From: JASGKO01 sp049840595
GTDB lineage: Bacteria; Verrucomicrobiota; Verrucomicrobiia; Chthoniobacterales; Chthoniobacteraceae
NCBI GenBank assembly: GCA_049840595.1
Contig: JASGKO010000026.1
Coordinates: forward strand, 9,679-73,678
Direction of reading: 5' to 3'
Length of the DNA: 64,000 nucleotides
Shown one piece after another: positions 56,726-64,000 of the stretch (its first letter is position 1; every line of letters begins with the position of its first letter). Made by a program: the position numbers and the translations under genes. The notes under the pieces are model-generated. The model was not told the DNA's origin, ran no database searches, and worked only from the letters and a program-made list of their open reading frames with translations.

Positions 56726-59212
56726 TTACGGGAGATAAGTGCCGATGAGGGATTTCACGAGGCTCACGTCGGAGCTGTTGATGGAGCCATTGGCCGTGAC
56801 ATCCAGCCGGGCGTTCGAGGCGCTAAGATCCACGCCAACACTCGCTTTCACCTGGCTGACATCCGAGGCATTGACCACGCCATTTCCATTGGTGTCGCCG
56901 ATCAATACGGACATCGGCACCACGATATTTGCCGAGCTGGAGCCATCGCTCACCGTCACCGTGACGCCGATAGTCTGCGCATTGGTGACCCCGGTGAGGT
57001 TGATCGTGATTTCGCTGGAGGAACTCAGCGAGGAACTGCTGATCGTCGCCGTGCCGGTGGTGACCCGCGGGCTGCTGTAGGTGACCGTATTCGGAAAATC
57101 GAGCACAAGCTGGTAAACGCCGGAACTCCCGCCGCTCCGGCATTCCACGGTCGGTGTACCGCTCATGTTCAGCACGAGATCCGCAGTGAGGCTGCCCTGC
57201 ACCAGTCGCGAGGCAACCGTGCTGGGGGTGGTCGTAGTGGAGCCGGTCACGGTCACGGTGGCGCTGGAGCTGCTTACCGTTCCATAGGCATTGGCCACCA
57301 CCACGTAATAGCTGCCGGCACTGGATGCGGTGGCGCTGGAGATCGTGTAGGAACTGCTGGTGGCTCCGGAAATCGCTGCGTCGTCCTTATACCATTGATA
57401 CGCCAGCGTGGAGGTGCCGCTGGCGCTCACCGAGAGCGCGAGGCTGTTGCCCGCCGTCACCGAGCCGGAACTTGGCTGGGTGGAAATCGAGGGGCGCGTG
57501 TAGGTCGTGCTGGTCGAGGAGGTGTCGAGATAGCCGCCGAATTCGTTGCCGTAATCGGCCAGCTTGTCGCGCCAGAGGCTATGGTAGTGGATGAAGCCAT
57601 TGCTGCTGTAAATAACAGCGTTTTGGACTACCATCTCGATCCAGCACCGCGGCCCATCGATGCGCAGGTAGCTGTGCTGGCTGTTGGTCGGCGTTTTTTC
57701 CTGGTTGATGGTGGAATCAAAGTTGCAGCGGGTCACGCCGGAGGTATCCGCCGCGCCGGAACCAACCTGGTAGGCTACGTAGGTGGCATTGAGGGCCGGG
57801 TCGCTTTCGTAATCCGCAATCAGGCTGCTGGAAACATCGCTGGCGGGAATATTTGCCCAGGCTTCGATCACGGCCTTGATCAGCGGTTTGAGCGTCGTTT
57901 GCTGGGACGAACTCAGGCTGCTGAAGAGGACGCCGCGACCGCTGGTCCCGGTTGGATAAGTGGTGCTGGTGCTGACGAACGGGAAATTGGTGTCGCCGGA
58001 GTTGGTCACGCCCATCACGACATCGGAGTAGGTGCCTGAGAGCTTGGCGGAGGTGGTGAGTGTGCTGTCGGCCTGGAGTGCGGTGGCGAGCGCGCAAACG
58101 GCGGCACGCTGAGTATCCATCGCGGCCCGATGCGTAGTCGCGATCTTGTACCACTGATAGGATGTGGCGCTGGAGGCCGCGACGGTGAAGGTTGCGCTGC
58201 TGCCGCTGGTCACCGTCTGGCTGGAAGGCTGCGTGGAAATGACCGGCGCCGGGCTGGTGCCGGTGCTGGCGGTGGAGTTGTAGAGATTCGAGTTGGCGGT
58301 GAGCGAAACGGTGAGCACCGCCGTATTGCTGTAAGTGCTGCCGCTGCTGTTGGTGACCTTGCAATAGTAGAAGCCGTTATCGGAATCGGCCACCGAGGCG
58401 ATGCTGTAGGTCGCGCTGGTCGCGCCGCTGATCGCGCTGGCGGTCACATTCACGCGGCTGGTCAGCGTGCTGGCGGCGGAACCAGTGTGCACGGTCGTGG
58501 AACTGCTGGAACTGTTATAGGGATAGCTGACCAGGAAGTCGTTCGCGGTGCTGGAGTTCGTGCCGACCACATAGGCGTTCTCCGCCGAGGAGGAACTGCT
58601 GTTCGTCAGGTCGGTGCCGGTGGAGTGGTAGTCCGGCGGCTCCAGGCCGAGAAACATGGGCGTCGCGCTCACGTAGGGGCCATTGTAGGTGAGATTGTAG
58701 GCGAGATGATGCCCGGCGAATTTGATCATCCATGCGCTGCTGGTGGAAGGCGTGCCGAGCACCGCGACCCGGTAGTCGCCATAGTTGTAGCCCGAGTTGC
58801 CGGTCGAGAGCAGCAGGTCGTCGGCATTGCGAATCTCATACATCATGTTGTAGCCCGCGGTGCTGAAGGCGGCGGCGGCGAGATTCAAGGCCGCCGTGCG
58901 CGGGGAAACCGTCTGGCCGGAGGAGATGGTCGAGCTCAGTTCATAGCTGTTGTAGGAGGTCGGGCCACCGCCCATCACTGGCCCCACGCGTACACTGTCG
59001 CTGGGAGGGGTGCCGGGCAGGTTGGTCCATTTCTCGGCATTGCTCAGGCTGTAGGTCTGGGAAACACTGTATCCCGACGCGAGCGAATACGGTGACGTCT
59101 GGGCAGTCGAGGTGGTGAGCAGGGTATTCGCGGCGGAGACCACGGCGGCGGTATCCGCGTGGCTGAGCGGGGCCAGCAAGAGCAACGGGAGGAGAGAAGG
59201 CAGGATTTTCAT
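56726..59212 (-). CDS. Exported DUF3500 protein with Ig-like inserts and dockerin-like end
   Basis: 828 residues. Signal peptide (ILPSLLPLLLLAPLSHADTA). The DUF3500 domain is split: its first part is ~20-205 (IKFAGHHLAYNLTYNGPYVS, TPMFLGLEPPDY), the second part ~350-560 (LKPLIKAVIEAWANIPASDV, NSQHSYLRIDGPRCWIEMVV). Between them is an Ig-like insert (~210-345; YSIASVADSDNGFYYCKVTN) and a second Ig-like unit with YQWYKDDAAISGA follows. The end has two dockerin-type calcium loops, GDTNGNGVVNASDVSQVK and LDVTANGSINSSDVSLVK. It probably acts at the cell surface, perhaps on polymers or peptides; no activity is known for DUF3500. HupE/UreJ gene upstream, PEP-CTERM downstream. Confidence 0.8.
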   Translation of the reverse strand: MKILPSLLPLLLLAPLSHADTAAVVSAANTLLTTSTAQTSPYSLASGYSVSQTYSLSNAEKWTNLPGTPPSDSVRVGPVMGGGPTSYNSYELSSTISSGQTVSPRTAALNLAAAAFSTAGYNMMYEIRNADDLLLSTGNSGYNYGDYRVAVLGTPSTSSAWMIKFAGHHLAYNLTYNGPYVSATPMFLGLEPPDYHSTGTDLTNSSSSSAENAYVVGTNSSTANDFLVSYPYNSSSSSTTVHTGSAASTLTSRVNVTASAISGATSATYSIASVADSDNGFYYCKVTNSSGSTYSNTAVLTVSLTANSNLYNSTASTGTSPAPVISTQPSSQTVTSGSSATFTVAASSATSYQWYKIATTHRAAMDTQRAAVCALATALQADSTLTTSAKLSGTYSDVVMGVTNSGDTNFPFVSTSTTYPTGTSGRGVLFSSLSSSQQTTLKPLIKAVIEAWANIPASDVSSSLIADYESDPALNATYVAYQVGSGAADTSGVTRCNFDSTINQEKTPTNSQHSYLRIDGPRCWIEMVVQNAVIYSSNGFIHYHSLWRDKLADYGNEFGGYLDTSSTSTTYTRPSISTQPSSGSVTAGNSLALSVSASGTSTLAYQWYKDDAAISGATSSSYTISSATASSAGSYYVVVANAYGTVSSSSATVTVTGSTTTTPSTVASRLVQGSLTADLVLNMSGTPTVECRSGGSSGVYQLVLDFPNTVTYSSPRVTTGTATISSSSLSSSSEITINLTGVTNAQTIGVTVTVSDGSSSANIVVPMSVLIGDTNGNGVVNASDVSQVKASVGVDLSASNARLDVTANGSINSSDVSLVKSLIGTYLP

Positions 59213-59242
59213 GGAGGAGGTGGTGGTTGGAGAAGGTGGGAA

Positions 59243-60408
59243 CTAGGCCGGCGGGCCGAAGATGATCCAGCCGGTGGCCGCGACCACGGCGGTGGCGGCG
59301 CTGCCGATGCGGATCACGGAATACCATTGCCGGTTGGCCATGAAGATGAGCGGCGGCACCACCGCGAGAACGGCGGCCATTTGCATCAGCTCGATCCCGA
59401 GATTGAAGGCGAGGATCGTCATCATCATGTGCCAGGCGGAGAAACCGAAGGGCGCGATCGCGCTGGAAAAGGCGAGCCCGTGTATCAGCCCGAACCCGCC
59501 AGCGAGCACCGGTTCCCAGCCGGGGAACAGCGGACGGATCGCATGGAAGGCCGAAACAATGATCGTGATGCCGATCGCCATCTCGACCGGTCGCTCCGGC
59601 AGGTGCACCCAGCCCAGCCCGCCGACGAGGAGCGTAATCGAGTGCCCGACCGTGAAGGCGGTCACGATTTTCAAGAGGCGCAGCAGGCTGTATTTGATCC
59701 CGCCGGAAGTGGACCACCGCCCGCTCCGCACCAGCAGCGGTGCGGGCAGCAGGAGGACGAAAGAGGAAGAGCAGATGATCGATGCCAGTGGCAATATGGA
59801 GCACGCCCATTTTCAGGATGGAGACGAAGCCATTCCAGAAGCTGCCAGTGGTGCGGTCGATCTCGACCGAATAGACGAGATAACGGATGAGGCCGCGCGC
59901 CTCCAGCATCGGCGGCACGGAGTCGCGCGGGGCGAACTGCAGGTTGTTCCAGTCGTTGCGAATGAAGACGAAGGTCTTATGGCTGATCACCTCGTGGACG
60001 ATCGCGTCGTAGTGGAGCGTGAATTTACGCAGCGGCGCACCGGGCGGCGGGGTGAGGAGGAGATGGGCGGTGAGATCGAGCGGCACCTCGTTCGTTTTTA
60101 CCCGAGAGGTCTTGCACCTCGACCGTCCAAGCCCGGCCATCCGGGGCGATGGGGTGAATGTGGGCGAGGAGATAGGTTTTCAGCTCGGGACCGTATTCTG
60201 GGACGACTTGATCCGGTGTATCGAGCAGCGGATGCTTGAAGGCGATTTCCAGCTCTTGCAGTGGGAGCACCAGCTCGGCGGCGACATCGCTGCGCTCGAA
60301 ATCGAGCATCACGGCCGAGGTGGGCATCGTGTGCCCATGAGTGAGATGGGGGAGCAGGGCAGCCAGGAACAAAAACAGCGCGCGCCAGAGTGAAAGATGC
60401 GGGTTCAT
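59243..60408 (-). CDS. HupE/UreJ-type membrane protein, two frameshifts
   Basis: About 387 residues after removing an extra A in the run at 60095-60099 and an extra base in the AAA at 59760-59762. Signal/helix at the start (ALFLFLAALLPHLTHGHTMP). A periplasmic domain of ~200 residues comes next (VEVQDLSGKTNEVPLDLTAH, AIVHEVISHKTFVFIRNDW). Then the HupE/UreJ_2 membrane part (IATGIDHLLFLFVLLLPAPL with the His-Asp-His pair, IVTAFTVGHSITLLVGGLGW, GFGLIHGLAFSSAIAPFGFS). Such proteins are candidate nickel/cobalt or other metal transporters. It is 30 bases upstream of the DUF3500 gene, so they are likely co-transcribed. Confidence 0.82.
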
Positions 60409-60578
60409 AAGCCGTTGGGTGATTCCTTGTGCCTTATGTAAAGGGAGGCCGGGCCAGCGTCATGTTAAGGAGTGTTAAGAAGTGGCCCCGCAGCGTGCCG
60501 ATCAGAGAAATTTTTCTGCTTCTTCTGGATCGGACGCGGGTTCAATCTGCATCCAGCCCCAAATTTCGTTCCCCATTT

Positions 60579-62120
60579 ATGAAAGCCCCTAAGCGTTTCT
60601 CTCACCCCGTTCATTGCGCCTTGGCCGTCCTTTTCCTGACGCCGGTTTTTCATGGCCGGGCGGAAATCAAGCCTGCCAGCCCGTTTACCGATCATGCCGT
60701 GCTTCAGCAACAGATGAAGGTGCCGGTCTGGGGCACGGCCACCGCCGGGGAAAAGGTGACGGTGGACTTCGCCGGGCAGCAACAGACCGCCATCGCGGCC
60801 AAGGATGGCACGTGGAAGGTGGAACTCGATCCGCTTCAGGTGTCGATGGACCCGCAGTTACTGAAAATCAGTGGGGACAGCGGCGATGCCCCGGTGGTGT
60901 TGCAGGATGTGCTGGTGGGCGAGGTATGGGTGTGCTCCGGGCAGTCGAATATGGATTTCACCGTGGCGAAGACGAAGAAGTATGCCTTCGCCGGGGCGAA
61001 CAACGAGGCGCAGGAGATCGCAGCGGCTAATTATCCGAAGCTGCGCATGTTCTCCGCGCAATGGACCAAGGCCTACACCCCACAGACCACCGTGCCGGGC
61101 GTCTGGAAAGTCTGCACTCCGGAGAACGTGCCCGAGTTCTCCGCGATCGGGTATTTCTTCGCCCGCGATTTGCAGCAGGAGTTGAAGGTGCCGGTCGGCA
61201 TCGTCACCTGCACCTTTGGTGCCAGCACGGCCCAGGCGTGGATTCGCCGCGAGGCGATTGCCGTCAATCCCCAACTCAAGCCGGAGTTGGACGCCTTCGA
61301 TGCGAAGGTGAAAGCCTTCGTTCCCCGACGCCCGAGCAGACCGCCCAATGGCAGGCTGAGGTGGCGCAGGCCAGGGCCGCCGGGAAACGCCCGCCGCGCA
61401 ATCCATATTCCGACCCGGTGCAGGACCAGCACAACCCGACCGTGATGTTCAATGGCATGCTCGCGCCGGTGATTCCCTACGCGATGCGCGGCGTGCTCTG
61501 GTATCAGGGTGAATCGATTACGCCGCCAAAAGAATTGTATCCGCTCTGGAACGAAACGCTCATCAAGGACTGGCGCTCGCTCTGGAATCGTGAGTTCCCA
61601 TTTTACTTTTGCCAGCTCGCCGCGCTCGATCAGCCCAGCAACACGCCACAAGTTCGCGCCTGGCAGGCCGAGGCGCTCCAGCTTCCGCAGACCGCGATGG
61701 CGGTCACGATCGACATCGGCGACAAAAAGAACGTCCACCCCAAGGACAAACAGGACGTCGGCCTGCGCCTGACCAGGATCGCCCTCGCGAAGACTTATGG
61801 ACGGGACATCGAGTCTTCCGGACCGCAGCCGGAAGGCGTGACGGCAGAAGCAGGGGGCGTTGCACATCAAGTTCTCCCATGCCAAGGGTGGCCTGGTCGC
61901 CAAAGGCGGCCCGCTCAAGACCCTCGAAGTGGCCGGAGCCGATGGGCAATTCGCCGCCGCGGATGCCACGATCGATGGCAGTAACCTCGTGGTGAAAAGC
62001 GCCACCGTCCCTGCGCCCACCATGGTGCGCTACGCCTGGGCCAACTACCCCGACGGCTGCAACCTCTACAACCAGTCCGGTCTCCCCGCTGCCCCCTTCA
62101 GCCTGTCCGTCAGCAAATAA
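60579..62120 (+). CDS. Sialate O-acetylesterase (SGNH), two frameshifts
   Basis: About 513 residues after restoring one C in the run 61323-61326 and removing one G in 61853-61857. ATG 60579. Signal peptide (CALAVLFLTPVFHGRAEIK). An N-terminal beta domain precedes the SGNH core: EVWVCSGQSNMDFTVAK (catalytic Ser in GQSNM), VGIVTCTFGASTAQAWIRRE with the Gly block, GVLWYQGESIT with the Asn/Gln block, and the C-terminal His region DKKNVHPKDKQDVGLRLTRI. It removes O-acetyl groups from sialic acids or plant glycans outside the cytoplasm. It stands alone; the flanking intergenic stretch 62121-62331 holds no gene. Confidence 0.87.
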
Positions 62121-62331
62121 TCCAAACTCACAGGAACGACCTGCGGGTCCAATCAAAAACACAAAGAGAGGGCCATGCGAAACACCCGGAAATAACGAAA
62201 AGGGAAATAGCAAAAGTCTTACGTTTCATTCCGAGCATTTAGCTGGCCCAAAAATAACGGCCTTCTTTTGGAAAGAATCGGTGGATGATTCGATTGCGCA
62301 TCCGCGCCTCATCTGTGCTAGAACCGAAGCC

Positions 62332-64000
62332 ATGAGTTTTTCCGTTGCGGGGAAATGGATGAGCCTGCTCGCCGTGGCATTGCTGGCCGGAGCCTGCACA
62401 CCGCTGGCCTATGTGCGGCACAGTCAGGCGGTTTATTCCTATGTCGGACGTTCGCCCGCGCTGTTGGTGGCGGAGAACCACCTTGCTGCTGCGGCTAAAC
62501 TTCCGCGCAATTCCATTCCCGCCCTCGCCCAGTACCAGGCTGCCGAGCTGGCTTCTGCCGGGGAACTGAAAAAGCATCCGCAGGAAGAGGAACCGCTGCG
62601 GATCTACAACTACGCACTCGGGCGCAGCGTGGAGATCATCCAGAAGCGCAAGCTGCAGCCGTGGAATAAGCCGCTCCTCCTCCGCAGCGAGGAAGGGAAC
62701 CTCTCGCTGACGCTCACCTTCAAGAAGCCGCTCCCGACCGGCTTCAACCCCAGCGATTACCAGATCTACGCGACCGATGCGACGAAGATTGGGGGCCGCT
62801 ACTTCGAGCATCGCGTCTATGTCGATGGTCTCGGCGCACCCTTCATCGCGGTGGGTCGGACGACTGTCCCTCATTACCGCAAGACCTTCTCTGCGCGCCG
62901 CCTCTACGGCTCGGTAACGGCGGTGGAGAAGTTCACCGACCACTCGGCGGAGATCGAGTTCCTGGAGCCACTCTCCATTGGCTGGGTGCTCAAGGACGGC
63001 CATCGCTACCCGCTGGCGGCGGATTTCTCGGCGCCGCTCGCGATGATGATGGAGCAGGAACGCCCCGAGCGTCTCGGCCTCGTCCGCCTGTTCCGCCCCG
63101 ATCTCTACGCCAGCACCGCGCAACTCACCCGCCTCCAGCCCTATGATCCCCGACGCATCCCCGTGCTCTTCATCCACGGCCTGCAGGACACGCCCGCGAG
63201 CTGGGTGCCGATGATCAATACCCTCCGGGCCGATCCGACGATTCGCGAGAAGTATCAGTTCTGGTTCTTCAGCTATCCGAGCGGCTACCCGTATCCCTAT
63301 GCGGCGGAACTGTTGCGCAAGCAACTCGACGGCATCCAAGCGGCCTTTCCCGGGCATAAACCCATGGTGCTCGTCGGCCACAGTATGGGTGGCCTGATTG
63401 CGCGGCTGATGGTCACCGATTCCGGCGACAGCATCTGGCGCGCATTCTTTGGTAAATCGCCTGCGGAAACTCATTTTGCCGGGCCGAGCCGCGATCTGCT
63501 GGAATCGACGATCATCTTCCAGCATCGCCCGGAAGTGCGCCGCGTCGTCTTCCTTTCCACCCCGCATCGCGGCAGCACCATCGCGACGAGCTGGATCGGC
63601 CGCCTCGCCTCCCGCTTCGTGCAACCGCCGAAGTTCCTCGCCGACATGCGCGACTCGCTCCTCTCCATCCTCACCATCGACACCTCGGGCTTGAAGATGA
63701 ATCACATCCCGAACAGTATCGACTCCCTCGCTCCCAACAACCCGTTCATGACCGCCGTGAACAAAATCCCGATCACCCCCGGCGTGCCGTATCACTCCAT
63801 CATCGGCGACCGGGGCAAAGGCGACACGCCCCATTCCACCGATGGCGTCGTCCCCTATTGGAGCTCTCATCTTTCTGGCGCGCAATCGGAACTCATCGTC
63901 CCCTCCGACCACGGCTCCCAGCTCAACGCCGAAGCGATCAACGAAGTCAGGTGCTGCTCAGGATTCTATCGTGTTTCCCTATTAACCTTAGCAATACGTG
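62332..64000 (+). CDS. Lipoprotein alpha/beta-hydrolase (lipase-like), 3' end cut by window
   Basis: At least 556 residues; no stop before the window edge. Lipobox LLAGACTP near residue 20 puts Cys22 for lipidation. Residues ~200-290 form a beta-rich domain. The C-terminal alpha/beta-hydrolase starts with IPVLFIHGLQDTPASW (oxyanion loop), the nucleophile elbow is VGHSMGGLIARLM, and a triad His candidate is in PSDHGSQL near the end. After ~63950 the reading EVRCCSGF drops out of the family pattern, so another indel may lie there. A lipase or esterase of the outer membrane is likely. The complementary strand has a long open frame that is only a shadow. Confidence 0.83.
   Translation, partial: MSFSVAGKWMSLLAVALLAGACTPLAYVRHSQAVYSYVGRSPALLVAENHLAAAAKLPRNSIPALAQYQAAELASAGELKKHPQEEEPLRIYNYALGRSVEIIQKRKLQPWNKPLLLRSEEGNLSLTLTFKKPLPTGFNPSDYQIYATDATKIGGRYFEHRVYVDGLGAPFIAVGRTTVPHYRKTFSARRLYGSVTAVEKFTDHSAEIEFLEPLSIGWVLKDGHRYPLAADFSAPLAMMMEQERPERLGLVRLFRPDLYASTAQLTRLQPYDPRRIPVLFIHGLQDTPASWVPMINTLRADPTIREKYQFWFFSYPSGYPYPYAAELLRKQLDGIQAAFPGHKPMVLVGHSMGGLIARLMVTDSGDSIWRAFFGKSPAETHFAGPSRDLLESTIIFQHRPEVRRVVFLSTPHRGSTIATSWIGRLASRFVQPPKFLADMRDSLLSILTIDTSGLKMNHIPNSIDSLAPNNPFMTAVNKIPITPGVPYHSIIGDRGKGDTPHSTDGVVPYWSSHLSGAQSELIVPSDHGSQLNAEAINEVRCCSGFYRVSLLTLAIR

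Noticed and set aside
62239..63912. Long open frame on the - strand at the right end
   Set aside because: Arg/Glu/Gly-rich with no motif; the + strand encodes a lipobox and GHSMGG lipase across the same bases.

Overview
The window looks like chromosome from a Verrucomicrobiota bacterium, probably a soil or plant-associated member near Chthoniobacterales or Opitutales. It is GC-rich and Gram-negative (Kdo transferase waaA, an outer-membrane barrel, AsmA). It carries a PEP-CTERM protein, DUF3500, DUF4159 and MoxR/BatA-type genes, and several large hybrid histidine kinases. The lineage is inferred from gene content only; no rRNA or tRNA gene was found.

Layout. 1-4.5 kb: a partial cysteine hydrolase, an outer-membrane protein with an elaborate leader, a GYF/zinc-ribbon membrane protein and an ATP-grasp enzyme. 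4.5-13 kb: two back-to-back CHASE-type hybrid kinases, one paired with a sigma-54 response regulator. 13-19.7 kb: an FKBP isomerase, a PAS protein with an anti-sigma-like N-terminus, and an operon STAS antagonist - SpoIIE-type phosphatase - grpE - dnaJ - rsmE. 19.9-27.3 kb: a fused exonuclease/DNA ligase, galK, an IS5-family element inserted in a long hairpin, a flavin reductase, a rhomboid-like protein and a lipid kinase. 27.4-30.7 kb: AsmA - rsmD - waaA. 30.8-35.9 kb: a LuxR-type regulator facing a methyltransferase - acyl-CoA dehydrogenase - GNAT operon, with a divergent secreted protein. 36-40.6 kb: fbaA, pyrF, TM2 protein, ilvH-ilvC. 40.8-56 kb: a seven-gene MoxR / DUF58 / von Willebrand operon and an opposing paralogue. 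56-64 kb: PEP-CTERM protein, DUF3500-Ig-dockerin protein, HupE/UreJ protein, sialate esterase and a lipase lipoprotein cut by the window end.

Two points matter when using this annotation. First, about sixteen genes are interrupted by one or more single-base indels, roughly one per 3 kb. In nearly every case the downstream frame continues the same protein family without loss, so these look like consensus errors. They are annotated as whole genes with the break positions given. Second, the best candidate for an undescribed system is the 30.8-34.9 kb cassette. It pairs a LuxR-type regulator with an acyl-CoA dehydrogenase, a small-molecule-type methyltransferase and a GNAT protein with acyl-homoserine-lactone-synthase-like features. 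That is the gene set expected for a self-made acyl signal and its receptor, but no classical luxI is present and the chemistry is unknown.

The MoxR operon probably forms an envelope-associated chaperone/von Willebrand complex. The grpE/dnaJ operon ties a partner-switching stress module to the chaperone machinery.
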